Source: JAAYYM01 sp964631375
GTDB taxonomy: Bacteria; Bacillota; Clostridia; Lachnospirales; Lachnospiraceae
Reading direction: 5' to 3'
Assembly (NCBI GenBank): GCA_964631375.1
Contig: CAZVYQ010000004.1
Coordinates: 1 to 64,000 of the forward strand
DNA: 64,000 nucleotides
The position numbers and the translations under genes are program-made. This document shows, in pieces, positions 35,572-44,207 of the stretch (the stretch's first letter is position 1; each line of letters opens with the position of its first letter). The notes under the pieces are model-generated. The model searched no databases and had not been told where the DNA came from. It saw only the letters and a program-made list of their open reading frames with translations.

Positions 35572-36956
35572 TGAAAACAAATCACAATAAGTATACCTTT
35601 GGACTTGGGACGATAGGACGAGACATGGTGTATACGATGGTTAGCATGTATTTGATCTATTATCTGACCGATATCCTGAGTCTTCCGACCTCAAGTCTCT
35701 GGTGGATTACGGGGATCATGCTTTGCTGTAGGATTTTTGATGCGTTAAATGATCCGATTATGGGTGTCATTGTAGATAATACGCATGGCAGGTATGGTAA
35801 ATTTAAGCCTTGGATTGCACTTGGAGCATGTCTGTCAGGAATCGTCACTGTACTGCTTTTTACTGATATGGGTTTGACCGGAGCAGGATATGTGGTTTTA
35901 TTTGCCATACTCTATCTGTTTTGGGGGATTACATATACGATCAATGATATTTCTTACTGGTCTATGCTGCCTTCATTAAGTCTTGATCAGAAGGAACGTG
36001 AGAAGATCGGTGCATTTGCAAGGATCTGTGCGGATATCGGTCTTTTCTTTGTTGTGGCTGGAATCGTACCGATTACGACAGCACTCGGAGAGACTCTGGG
36101 AAGTTTACAGAGAGGGTATCTGGCATTTGCAGCGATCGTCGTCATAGTGATGTGGCTGGGACAGTGCATTACAATCTTTGGTGTTAAGGAGACAGTTGTA
36201 GCCGTGGATGCAGCGGCAGAGCATACTACACTTAAGAATATGGTTGAGGTCATATACAAGAATGATCAGCTTCTTTATACAGCGATTTCGATGGCACTTT
36301 TTATGATAGGTTATACAACAACGACCAGTTTTGGTATTTACTACTTCAAATATGCTTATGGAAATGAAGAGATGTATTCCATATTTGCACTGATTCTTGG
36401 GGTTTCACAGATCGTAGCGTTGATTGTGTTTCCACTGTTCAGTAAACGTTTAGAGAGAAATAAGCTGTATTTTGGTGCCACCTGTCTGGTGGTAATCGGT
36501 TATATCATTTTCTTTTTCGCACCAACGAATACCATGATCTTCATCGGAACGGCGGGGGTATTGATCTTTATTGGAGAGGCATTTATTCAGTTGCTGATGC
36601 TGATGTTTTTGGCAGATACAGTTGAGTATGGGTATTGGAAGTTTGGAAAGCGAAATGACAGCGTGACTTTTTCACTCCAGCCCTTTATCAACAAGATGGG
36701 CGGAGCCGTAGCGAGTGGGGTGGTAGGTGCCATTGTAATCATATCGGGCATCAAGGATGCCACATCAGCGGCGGATGTTTCAACCGGAGGATTGACGATC
36801 ATGAAAGCGGCGATGTTTATCTTTCCACTGATCTGTATCGTAATTGGGTATCTACTGTATCGCTCAAAATATAAGATTGACAGCGAATTATATAATCAAA
36901 TTATTCAGGAACTAAAGGAACGTGGTGCAATATCCACAAAATCATCTGAAAGATAA
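35571..36956 (+). CDS. GPH-family sugar:cation symporter (MelB-like)
   Basis: A 461-residue transporter with twelve membrane segments. The motif CRIFDALNDPIMGVIVDNTHGRYGKFKPWI is the GPH family signature, with the Asp pair that binds the cation in MelB, and FGKRNDSVTFSLQPFINK is typical of the C-terminal half. It imports a galactoside or glucoside with Na+ or H+. Its ATG overlaps the stop of the alpha-galactosidase gene (TAATG), and it is followed by a GH13 glucosidase, so raffinose-family sugars or melibiose are likely substrates. Confidence 0.9.
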   Translation: MKTNHNKYTFGLGTIGRDMVYTMVSMYLIYYLTDILSLPTSSLWWITGIMLCCRIFDALNDPIMGVIVDNTHGRYGKFKPWIALGACLSGIVTVLLFTDMGLTGAGYVVLFAILYLFWGITYTINDISYWSMLPSLSLDQKEREKIGAFARICADIGLFFVVAGIVPITTALGETLGSLQRGYLAFAAIVVIVMWLGQCITIFGVKETVVAVDAAAEHTTLKNMVEVIYKNDQLLYTAISMALFMIGYTTTTSFGIYYFKYAYGNEEMYSIFALILGVSQIVALIVFPLFSKRLERNKLYFGATCLVVIGYIIFFFAPTNTMIFIGTAGVLIFIGEAFIQLLMLMFLADTVEYGYWKFGKRNDSVTFSLQPFINKMGGAVASGVVGAIVIISGIKDATSAADVSTGGLTIMKAAMFIFPLICIVIGYLLYRSKYKIDSELYNQIIQELKERGAISTKSSER

Positions 36957-36983
36957 ATTCATAGGAGATGGAGTTGACAGAAA

Positions 36984-38879
36984 ATGAATCAGTTATTGAC
37001 ACCAGAAAGTAAACTAAAGGAAATCTATGCTCATCCTGTGGGACATGATATTATCCACAGAGTGTTGACAGCCCTTCGCTTAAAGGACGGATTGGTCAAC
37101 AATCCGATTGTCGGCAATATGAAGCTACAGGTTCTGTCGAGCCTGCTCAAGAAAAACCTTGGAGATTATGCCTCTCTGCTGACATTGCTCAATACGGAGC
37201 AGGATGTACCGGCACAGGGAACGGGAGAGATCAAGGAGGCATGGTGGAAGGAAGCCGTATTCTATCAGATCTATCCCCGCAGCTTCATGGATTCAGATGG
37301 TGACGGAATCGGCGATTTACAGGGGATCCTGTCAAAACTGGATTACCTAAAGGAACTGGGAGTAGATGTATTATGGCTTTCACCGATCTATGACTCGCCC
37401 AATGATGATAACGGATATGATATCAGGGATTATCAAAAGATCATGCAGGATTTTGGCTCAATGCAGGATTTTGATGTATTGCTTGAGGAAGTACATAAAC
37501 GGGATATGCGGTTGATCATGGATCTGGTCATCAATCATACCTCTGATGAACACAGATGGTTTCAGGAGGCACTAAAGGATCCCAAATCTAAATATCGCAA
37601 TTATTATCATTTCCGTCCGGGTAAGGGTGGTAAGAATCCCCCAAATAACTGGAATTCCTTTTTTTCCGGTTCAGCATGGAACTATTATGAGGAACAGGAC
37701 GTATGGGCATTGCATCTCTTTTCCAAGAAGCAGATGGATCTAAACTGGGACTGTAAACAGATGCGAAAGGAAATCCTGGATATGATCCGGTGGTGGCTGG
37801 ATAAAGGCATCGATGGTTTTCGTATGGATGTGATTAATTATATCTCCAAGACAGAGGGGCTTCCTGACGGAAGTGAGACGATCGGTGAGTTGATTGGTTA
37901 TCGAGGAATCGAGAATTACTTCTATGGACCTCATCTACACGAATATCTGCGTGAGATCCGCAGCAAGGCTTTTGAGCCATATCAGGCTTTCTCTGTGGGA
38001 GAGATGCCGGGTATCGGCATGGAAATGTCCAAGCTTTTGACAGGAGATGATCGTGGAGAGTTGGACATGATGTTTTCATTTGATCATTTGGAGACACCCG
38101 GATTTAATCGATTTGATCGTTATCGATATGATTTAAATTATCTGAAGGAGTATCTGATCGACTATGCCGAGCATTATGGAAATCACTGCCACATGGCATT
38201 GTTTTATAACAATCACGATAATCCCAAGTTTATCTCAAAGGTTGATCCAGATGGTGCCTATAGAGAGGTGCTGGCTAAGATGATGGCGGTGATCCAGTTT
38301 ACCAGTCGTGGAACACCATATCTGTATCAGGGGGATGAGATCGGTACCGTGAACCAGATGTTCCATTCGATTGATGAATTAAAGGATGTGGAATCACTGA
38401 ATCTATATGAACAACTGATCAACGAACGTGGGATGACAAAGGAAATGGCATTTGAGACAGTTCTGTCAGGCACCCGTGATCATGCAAGAACCCCCATGCG
38501 GTGGGATGCCACCCCAAATGGTGGGTTTACTACAGGCACTCCATGGATTCAGGGAGATCGCGATTATGAATACTATAATGTAGAACAGGAAAGCAAGGAT
38601 CCGGACTCTGTCCTGAATTTCTATAAGAAGCTGATTGCATTCAGAAAAGAAGAAAAGGCATTTGTATACGGGAAAACTGAATTTGTCAAAAAACATGTAA
38701 AAAACTTTTTCTTATATTACCGAAGTTACCAAGACAGATGCTTTTTTATTGAGTGTAATTTGTCACCAAAGATCAAGGAGCGGTTTGTTGATACGAAAAA
38801 ATATCAGCTGTTGATCTCTAACTATGATACGATCAGCAATGATATGATGCCCTATGAGGCCAATATCTATCTTGCATAG
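36984..38879 (+). CDS. GH13 alpha-glucosidase (oligo-1,6-glucosidase type) with extra N-terminal domain
   Basis: From residue 86 (WWKEAVFYQIYPRSFMDSDGDGIGDL) it is a standard GH13_31-type enzyme: nucleophile Asp282 in GFRMDV, acid/base Glu340 in SVGEMPG and Asp412 in NNHDNPK. The QIYPRSF start and length favour oligo-1,6-glucosidase, sucrose isomerase-like or related alpha-glucosidases. Residues 1-85 form an added helical domain (LKEIYAHPVGHDIIHRVLTA, KLQVLSSLLKKNLGDY) not needed for GH13 catalysis. It closes the alpha-galactoside operon and would split the glucosyl part (for example sucrose) left after GH36 action. Confidence 0.9.
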   Translation: MNQLLTPESKLKEIYAHPVGHDIIHRVLTALRLKDGLVNNPIVGNMKLQVLSSLLKKNLGDYASLLTLLNTEQDVPAQGTGEIKEAWWKEAVFYQIYPRSFMDSDGDGIGDLQGILSKLDYLKELGVDVLWLSPIYDSPNDDNGYDIRDYQKIMQDFGSMQDFDVLLEEVHKRDMRLIMDLVINHTSDEHRWFQEALKDPKSKYRNYYHFRPGKGGKNPPNNWNSFFSGSAWNYYEEQDVWALHLFSKKQMDLNWDCKQMRKEILDMIRWWLDKGIDGFRMDVINYISKTEGLPDGSETIGELIGYRGIENYFYGPHLHEYLREIRSKAFEPYQAFSVGEMPGIGMEMSKLLTGDDRGELDMMFSFDHLETPGFNRFDRYRYDLNYLKEYLIDYAEHYGNHCHMALFYNNHDNPKFISKVDPDGAYREVLAKMMAVIQFTSRGTPYLYQGDEIGTVNQMFHSIDELKDVESLNLYEQLINERGMTKEMAFETVLSGTRDHARTPMRWDATPNGGFTTGTPWIQGDRDYEYYNVEQESKDPDSVLNFYKKLIAFRKEEKAFVYGKTEFVKKHVKNFFLYYRSYQDRCFFIECNLSPKIKERFVDTKKYQLLISNYDTISNDMMPYEANIYLA

Positions 38880-38913
38880 AGGTGATTTGTACCTGTCAGA
38901 TCCAAAACATAAG

Positions 38914-38942
38914 ATGACAAAATGTGCAAATAATGCTATAAT
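38914..38942 (+). promoter_or_regulatory. Sigma-A promoter of the SPFH/zinc-ribbon gene
   Basis: ATGACA (38914-38919), a 17-bp spacer and a perfect TATAAT (38937-38942) with a TGC extension. Confidence 0.7.
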
Positions 38943-39016
38943 ATTTCGATACAGAGACACAAGGTACATAGTAACCATATGTACATTTGTTCAATAACGA
39001 TTACGGAGGTAATAAT

Positions 39017-40360
39017 ATGGGTTTGATTCAGGCAGTAAAGGGAGCTTTGACGGGGGAGCTAGCTGATCAATGGCGGGAGTATTTCTACTGTGAGTCCTTG
39101 GAAGCAGATGTACTCGTGACAAAGGGTGTAAAAAGAGTAGATCCCAAGAGAAGCTCTAACACAAAAGCAAATGACAACATTATTTCCAATGGTTCTATTG
39201 TTGCTGTCAATGACGGACAGTGTATGTTGATCGTAGAACAGGGAAAAGTCGTGGAGTTCTCCGCAGAGCCGGGCGAATTCATATATGATGTATCAACAGA
39301 GCCCAGTTTGTTTTATGGTGGTTTGGGAGCAGGATTAAAGAAGTCTTTTGAGACATTTGGCAAGCGTTTTACATTTGGCGGAGATACTGCTAAGGATCAG
39401 AGAGTTTATTATATCAATACAAAGGAACTGCCGGGTAATAAGTATGGCACACCCAATCCGGTTCCGTTTAGAGTGGTTGATAAGAATATCGGACTGGATA
39501 TCGATATCGCGATTCGTTGTCATGGTGAATATTCTTACAAGATTATCGATCCTTTGCTGTTCTATACAAATGTAACCGGCAATGTTGAGGATGAGTATGA
39601 CAGAACAGAGATTGACAGCCAGTTGAAGACAGAGCTAATGACAGCATTACAGCCTGCATTTGCAAAGATATCTGATATGGGTATCAGATACAGTGCACTT
39701 CCCGGACACACCATGGAGATGGCAGATGCGTTGAATGAAGTATTGTCAAAGAAATGGTCAGAGCTTCGCGGACTTGCAATTGTATCCTTTGGTGTCAGCT
39801 CAGTAACTGCATCCGATGAAGATGAAAAGATGATTAAGGAGCTGCAGCGTAATGCAGTTATGAAGGATCCGACAATGGCAGCAGCCACATTGACAGCAGC
39901 ACAGGCACAGGCTATGCAGAGTGCGGCAGCGAATGAGAGTACTGGACCGATGATGGCTTTTGCTGGTATGAATATGGCAAGTATGGCAGGCGGTATGAAT
40001 GCGAATAATCTGTACGCTATGGGAGCACAGCAACAGGCGGCAGCACCGACAGCAGCACCGACACCTCAAGCAGCAGCACCACAGGCAGCAAGTGGCTGGA
40101 CGTGTGCATGCGGCAAGACAGGCAATACAGGAAAGTTCTGTGCAGAGTGTGGAACCCCAAGACCGGATGAGAATGGCTGGACATGCACATGTGGCGTTGT
40201 CAACAAAGGGAAGTTCTGTTCAGAATGCGGAAAGCCGAAGCCGGCAGGAGCACCGACCTACAAATGCGATAAATGTGGATGGGAGCCAGAAGACAAGATG
40301 AATCCTCCGAAGTTCTGTCCGGAATGTGGAGATCCATTTGATGATAACGACAAACAGTAG
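39017..40360 (+). CDS. SPFH-domain protein with three C-terminal zinc ribbons (YdjI-like)
   Basis: Residues about 20-290 match the SPFH/virion-core-like family (LEADVLVTKGVKRVDPKRSSNTKANDNII-type start, VVEFSAEPGEFIYDVSTEPS). A low-complexity Ala/Gln/Met/Pro linker (about 290-360) follows, then three zinc ribbons: CAC...CAEC, CTC...CSEC and CDKC...CPEC. ACGGAGG fixes ATG 39017; ten codons above it are in frame but unlikely. Such proteins are thought to form membrane-linked scaffolds; in Bacillus the relative YdjI works with phage-shock-like membrane stress proteins. No such partner is adjacent here. It appears to be monocistronic. Confidence 0.8.
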   Translation: MGLIQAVKGALTGELADQWREYFYCESLEADVLVTKGVKRVDPKRSSNTKANDNIISNGSIVAVNDGQCMLIVEQGKVVEFSAEPGEFIYDVSTEPSLFYGGLGAGLKKSFETFGKRFTFGGDTAKDQRVYYINTKELPGNKYGTPNPVPFRVVDKNIGLDIDIAIRCHGEYSYKIIDPLLFYTNVTGNVEDEYDRTEIDSQLKTELMTALQPAFAKISDMGIRYSALPGHTMEMADALNEVLSKKWSELRGLAIVSFGVSSVTASDEDEKMIKELQRNAVMKDPTMAAATLTAAQAQAMQSAAANESTGPMMAFAGMNMASMAGGMNANNLYAMGAQQQAAAPTAAPTPQAAAPQAASGWTCACGKTGNTGKFCAECGTPRPDENGWTCTCGVVNKGKFCSECGKPKPAGAPTYKCDKCGWEPEDKMNPPKFCPECGDPFDDNDKQ

Positions 40361-40363
40361 GAA

Positions 40364-40447
40364 CATATTGTTTGATCAGGTTGTGAATACATGAGCAAGG
40401 CGTCAATAAAGTAAGAGTATATTGCTTTATCAGATTGTAATTACAGA
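40364..40447 (+). repeat. Two imperfect 26-bp direct repeats upstream of the cobalamin riboswitch
   Basis: The copies begin at 40366 (TATTGTTTGATCAGGTTGTG) and 40420 (TATTGCTTTATCAGATTGTA), 54 bases apart, and agree at 21 of 26 positions. They lie between the SPFH gene and the riboswitch, where a promoter would be expected. They may be operator sites or a local duplication. Confidence 0.5.
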
Positions 40448-40494
40448 ATAGAGTAGACATAATTAGTTTACATAAAGACATTGAATTCAAGCGT

Positions 40495-40660
40495 AAGTAT
40501 CCGTACAGAGAGACATTCCTATGAATCGAATGCATGTATCCGGATATGGGAAGCAGGGTGCAATTCCCTCACGAACCCGTCACTGTAAAGTCAGAAAACC
40601 AGCTTGGATGAATGTACAAAGAACCACGTGGAATTGGTGTTCGTACAGAAAAGAGAGTTT
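40495..40660 (+). ncRNA. Cobalamin riboswitch aptamer
   Basis: The conserved core is present: GGGAA at 40548-40552, then GGGTGCAATTCCCT, and ACCCGTCACTGTAAAGTC around 40575-40592, followed by AACCAGC. This matches the B12-box pattern (GGTGnaAnTCC...CCCGCnACTGTnA), with a T where the usual GC is found. The outer boundaries are estimated. A terminator follows within five bases, so binding of a cobalamin should shut down the DUF4430 and S-component genes behind it. Confidence 0.85.
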
Positions 40661-40663
40661 AAT

Positions 40664-40712
40664 AGCCCTCTGTCTCTGCGTGCTGGATACGTGAAGACAG
40701 AGGGCTTTGTAT
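40664..40712 (+). terminator. Riboswitch-linked terminator
   Basis: AGCCCTCTGTCT (40664-40675) pairs perfectly with AGACAGAGGGCT (40695-40706), and TTTGT follows. It lies between the aptamer and the first gene, so it is the expression platform. Confidence 0.88.
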
Positions 40713-40766
40713 TGGATATGTTTGGAAGTACACGTTTACAATAACATCAAATCGGAGGAACAGAAT

Positions 40767-41192
40767 ATGTCTGAACAGCAGAGTAAGAATGACAGAAGGA
40801 ATAGGAAGCTTCCACTCATAATAGGATTTGTGCTGGTAGTTGTATTGGTTGCTGTCATGGGGATTTTATATATCAAGAGCCGACCACAGACACAGGCAGG
40901 GGACAAGGAGATTACGTTGGTTGTGGTTCATGCAGATGAGAGCCATAAGGAGTTTGAAATCCATACGAATGAGGAATATCTGCAGGGAGCCTTACAACAG
41001 GAACAGCTGATAGACGGAACAGAGGGAGACTATGGACTGTATGTCTTAACTGTTGATGGAGAGACAGTCGATGAAACAAAACAACAGTGGTGGTGTCTGA
41101 CCAAGAACGGCGAAGCACATACGCTTGGTGTTGGAGAGACGCCAATTGCTGACGGAGAACAATATGAATTTACATTCACAACAGGATGGTAA
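40767..41192 (+). CDS. DUF4430 (transcobalamin-tail-like) membrane-anchored protein
   Basis: A 141-residue protein: charged start, one membrane segment (about 14-33), then an outside domain (LVVVHADESHKEFEIHT, EGDYGLYVLTVDGE, QQWWCLTKNGEAHTLGVGETPIADGEQYEFTF) that fits DUF4430. That domain is related to the C-terminal cobalamin-contacting domain of intrinsic factor and transcobalamin. TCGGAGG fixes ATG 40767. With the riboswitch upstream and an S component overlapping its end, it probably captures a cobalamin or precursor at the cell surface. It lacks a lipobox. Confidence 0.82.
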   Translation: MSEQQSKNDRRNRKLPLIIGFVLVVVLVAVMGILYIKSRPQTQAGDKEITLVVVHADESHKEFEIHTNEEYLQGALQQEQLIDGTEGDYGLYVLTVDGETVDETKQQWWCLTKNGEAHTLGVGETPIADGEQYEFTFTTGW

Positions 41193-41754
41193 TTTAGAGC
41201 AAGACGAGAAAACGCTCGGCGTGGCGACAGTAACAGGAGACATGACGGCTCGGAAAAGAATTATGTCAGTTTATGATATGGTTCTGTATGCGTTACTGGC
41301 GGCTCTTTTGCTTGTTGTGCAGATTTCTCTTGCTTTTTTGCCCAATATCGAACTGGTATCCTTGCTTTTGATTGTGTATACACGTGTTATTGGAAGAAAA
41401 GCGCTGATACCACTTTATATATTTGTCCTTGTTGAAGGATTGATCTATGGATTTGGACTGTGGTGGATCAATTACCTGTACATTTGGACGATCTTAGTCA
41501 TAGCAGTCATGCTGCTTCGTAAAATAGAATCGGTATGGTTCTGGGCAATTGTTGCCTGTATTTATGGATTGTGTTTCGGAACCCTCAGTTCCATTCCCTA
41601 TTTCTTCATAGGAGGAATTCCTATGGTGGTCACCTACATCCTAAATGGAATCCCATTTGACCTGTTACACGGATGTGGTAACTTCTTGACTACGCTGATA
41701 CTGGTGAAGCCACTCTATTATGCGTTATTTGGCGTTTGTTACAAAGCAAGATAG
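41164..41754 (+). CDS. ECF-type transporter substrate-binding S component, probably for cobalamin or a precursor
   Basis: A 196-residue protein with about six membrane segments after a hydrophilic start (MYDMVLYALLAALLLVVQ-like onset, WWINYLYIWTILVIAVMLL, GIPMVVTYILNGIPFDLLHGCGNF). Length and pattern fit ECF S components (DUF6580/CbrT-like). The start overlaps the DUF4430 gene by 29 bases; GGAG seven bases before ATG 41164 supports it. The general EcfA and EcfT subunits are not here and must be shared from elsewhere. Specificity for a cobalamin rests on the riboswitch and DUF4430 partner. Confidence 0.8.
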   Translation: MNLHSQQDGNLEQDEKTLGVATVTGDMTARKRIMSVYDMVLYALLAALLLVVQISLAFLPNIELVSLLLIVYTRVIGRKALIPLYIFVLVEGLIYGFGLWWINYLYIWTILVIAVMLLRKIESVWFWAIVACIYGLCFGTLSSIPYFFIGGIPMVVTYILNGIPFDLLHGCGNFLTTLILVKPLYYALFGVCYKAR

Positions 41755-41857
41755 TAATTCTCCAAAAAGCAAACATATATTTACACAATCATTCAAAATT
41801 GCAATAAAAGCTTAAATCATGGAATGATATGAGTCATAGGATAATGGAAAAACGAAC

Positions 41858-42469
41858 TTATATTGACTTGATCACTTCAATTCTTGTAATCACATCTTTA
41901 TCCATCTTAGCGATACGCAGGGCAAAATCACTGTAGTAGACACAGGAGCCGGTTGCGATTTCCTTTTCGTCTTCTTCAAGCTTTTTATGAACAACTTCAC
42001 CCAGAGTAGAACCATCTTCCAATGGAATGTGAATGCGGAACAACCAGTTGATGGTTTTAATATGCTGTGTGGCACGAAAAATGGCAGCACTCGTTTCATC
42101 AAAAGCACAAAACAGATATTTTCTGGTGGCAAAGAGACCTGCAATCGCAGCAACACCAATCAATGTCTCATAGGCAGAGGCATGGTATACGATCATTTGT
42201 CTTGCAGTTGCAAAAAGAAGAACTTCTATAATTGTCTCGGGAGTGTGCTTGCAGAGCATCTTGACAAATTCGACACCTACAGCCAGATTGAGTGCCATGG
42301 TTAAAAAGGTGGTCAAATTATCCTGCCCGTTTACATAACTTCTGGAATCAACTACTGTCATAAAAAATTTAAGTGACAGAATGATCAGCATAATGATCAT
42401 CAGTACGGAGATGAATAGTTCCAGACAATTTGCCACATGCAGCATACTTTCCTCGAATCGTTTTCTCAT
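41858..42469 (-). CDS. Membrane protein with PsiE-like N-terminus and soluble tail
   Basis: A 203-residue protein with about four membrane segments in residues 12-125 (CLELFISVLMIIMLIILSLKFF, TFLTMALNLAVGVEFVKML). A soluble tail of about 70 residues follows (IPLEDGSTLGEVVHKKLEED, IAKMDKDVITRIEVI) that recalls TrkA-C/RCK_C domains. The membrane part is like PsiE-type phosphate-starvation proteins. It is monocistronic on the minus strand. A ligand-gated membrane role is possible; function is unknown. Confidence 0.5.
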   Translation of the reverse strand: MRKRFEESMLHVANCLELFISVLMIIMLIILSLKFFMTVVDSRSYVNGQDNLTTFLTMALNLAVGVEFVKMLCKHTPETIIEVLLFATARQMIVYHASAYETLIGVAAIAGLFATRKYLFCAFDETSAAIFRATQHIKTINWLFRIHIPLEDGSTLGEVVHKKLEEDEKEIATGSCVYYSDFALRIAKMDKDVITRIEVIKSI

Positions 42470-42561
42470 GAGCCCTCCCAGAGTGATAGATGAATTGGTA
42501 AAAGAGTTGCAATTATCATTATAAAGGAAACTGTGTGTATTCGTAAAGGGTAATTATTTGT

Positions 42562-42605
42562 CAAAAAAAGAACAACAGTAGAAATGGATTCGACTGTTGT
42601 TCTTG
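42562..42605 (-). terminator. Terminator of the OFA transporter gene
   Basis: AGAACAACAGT pairs with ACTGTTGTTCT around a 13-base loop. On the minus strand seven T follow. Confidence 0.88.
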
Positions 42606-42628
42606 ATTTAATATAGTAATTATAAAAA

Positions 42629-43951
42629 CTATTTCTGTTCTGCTGTCTTCTTACCTACCATCGTAAAACAGATGATTGCTGCTACGATGTACAGAGCGAT
42701 TGTTACATAGAGCACCATCTGGTATCCGGTCGGATTAACCTTGATGATCTCTTCGGTACCGTCAGCCAGCACATGTGGCAGATCTACTTCGGTACCAAAT
42801 CTCTTGACAATCCAGGTTGCTAACTGATTACCGGAAAGTCCTGCAAACGCCCAAGCAGAAAGTGTGATACCATGAATTGCACTGATATTCTGCATTCCAT
42901 AATGATCTGAGAGTAGTGTAGGAACATTACTGAAACCACCACCATATCCGGCATTGACTACAAAGAGCAATATCAGTACAAGAACCATAAAGAATGTATT
43001 TTGTCCCATATTGGTGATACCCTGTGTCAGGATAACTAGACCGGTTGCAACAATGGACAAAATAAAGATGATCTTGTAAATACTGTTACGATCTTTATAA
43101 TAATCGGCCCATGCTGAGAATCCAAGACGTCCGGCTGCATTGAAGACTGCAGTAACTGAGGAGAGGATACCAACGATTCCGACCAAACCAATACACTTGA
43201 TGATCATTTTTTCCTGAGAGATCAGAGCAAGACCACAGGTGATATTAATATAGAACATCAACCAAATACCGATGAAAGTAACAGGTTTTGTCTTGATGAC
43301 ATCAAATGGACGTGATCCCTTTTCAGCTGAAGTCGGTTCATGCCAGCCTTCAGGCTTCTTTAGGAGCAGATGTCCAACAAACATCATAATGAAATATACG
43401 ATTGCAAGGATATAGAACATCTTGAAGATGCCTTCTTTTCCAAGTGAATCAAGCAGAGCCTGCATAATTGGACTTGCGATTGCCTTGGCAGCACCAAAGC
43501 CTGCAACTGCAAGACCTGTAGCCAGTCCCTTGCGATCCTCAAACCATAACATTAAGGTCTTTACCGGTGAAAGATAACCTGTACCGAGACCGATTCCCAT
43601 GATAAAACCATAGCATACATAGATACCAATGAGTGATACCAGACTTCCTTGATGAGCACCGCCGTACCAGATAAAGAAACCTGTTCCTGCCATACCAAGT
43701 GTAAAGCAAATCGTTGCAATCAAAGAAGATTTGTGAATATCCTTTTCTACGATACCGCCAAGGAATGCAGCGGACATACCGAGAAAGAAAATTGCGAAAC
43801 TGAATGCCCATTCTGTGGCACCCTTGGAAAATCCGATGTAATCTGCGATTTCCTGACTGAAGATTGACCAGCAGTACACCGTACCGATACTGCAATGAAG
43901 CAGAAGTGCAGGAATAGCTGCTCTGGTCCACTTGTTACTGTATTTCCCCAT
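42629..43951 (-). CDS. OFA-family MFS transporter (oxalate/formate antiporter type)
   Basis: A 440-residue major facilitator with twelve segments. The opening (AAIPALLLHCSIGTVYCWSIFSQEIADYIGFSKGATEWAFS) and GIGLGTGYLSPVKTLMLWFEDRKGLATGLAVAGFGAAKAI are typical of the OFA family, which carries oxalate, formate, pyruvate, lactate or related monocarboxylates. The exact substrate is not shown. It lies behind two small membrane-protein genes on the same strand, separated from them by a terminator. Small partner subunits are known for some OFA transporters, so a link is possible. Confidence 0.85.
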   Translation of the reverse strand: MGKYSNKWTRAAIPALLLHCSIGTVYCWSIFSQEIADYIGFSKGATEWAFSFAIFFLGMSAAFLGGIVEKDIHKSSLIATICFTLGMAGTGFFIWYGGAHQGSLVSLIGIYVCYGFIMGIGLGTGYLSPVKTLMLWFEDRKGLATGLAVAGFGAAKAIASPIMQALLDSLGKEGIFKMFYILAIVYFIMMFVGHLLLKKPEGWHEPTSAEKGSRPFDVIKTKPVTFIGIWLMFYINITCGLALISQEKMIIKCIGLVGIVGILSSVTAVFNAAGRLGFSAWADYYKDRNSIYKIIFILSIVATGLVILTQGITNMGQNTFFMVLVLILLFVVNAGYGGGFSNVPTLLSDHYGMQNISAIHGITLSAWAFAGLSGNQLATWIVKRFGTEVDLPHVLADGTEEIIKVNPTGYQMVLYVTIALYIVAAIICFTMVGKKTAEQK

Positions 43952-44030
43952 AATGAGATACTTCCTTTCTTTTGTTGACGCATAAAAACCTTAGTTATTA
44001 TAGCAAAATGCAGTAGAAATAACAAGCACA

Positions 44031-44071
44031 AAAAAAGGACTCATTATCAGTTGCTGACACGAGCCCTTCTC
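44031..44071 (-). terminator. Terminator after the two small membrane-protein genes
   Basis: On the minus strand, AGGGCTC pairs with GAGTCCT (one G-T pair) and the inner CAG with CTG; seven T follow. It separates the small genes from the OFA transporter. Confidence 0.7.
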
Positions 44072-44079
44072 ATATAAAA

Positions 44080-44187
44080 CTATTTTTTGTCCTTTGCTTT
44101 TTTCTTATCATCAACAATTCCAATGACCATGCAGAAAACCAGTGCAAGACCCGTAAAAATTAATACTGCATATCCATCGACACCCAT
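44080..44187 (-). CDS. Small single-pass membrane protein, 35 residues
   Basis: ATG at 44187 follows AAGGGAGGAGCACAC, a strong ribosome site. The product starts MGVDGYAVLIFTGLALVF, has one membrane segment (about 6-25) and ends in a strongly basic DDKKKAKDKK tail that should face the cytoplasm. It lies 20 bases downstream of a 30-residue membrane protein, and a terminator follows, so the two form a small operon. The size recalls KdpF, MetS and the small partners of some OFA transporters, but no match is claimed. Confidence 0.7.
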   Translation of the reverse strand: MGVDGYAVLIFTGLALVFCMVIGIVDDKKKAKDKK

Positions 44188-44207
44188 GTGTGCTCCTCCC
44201 TTCAGAT

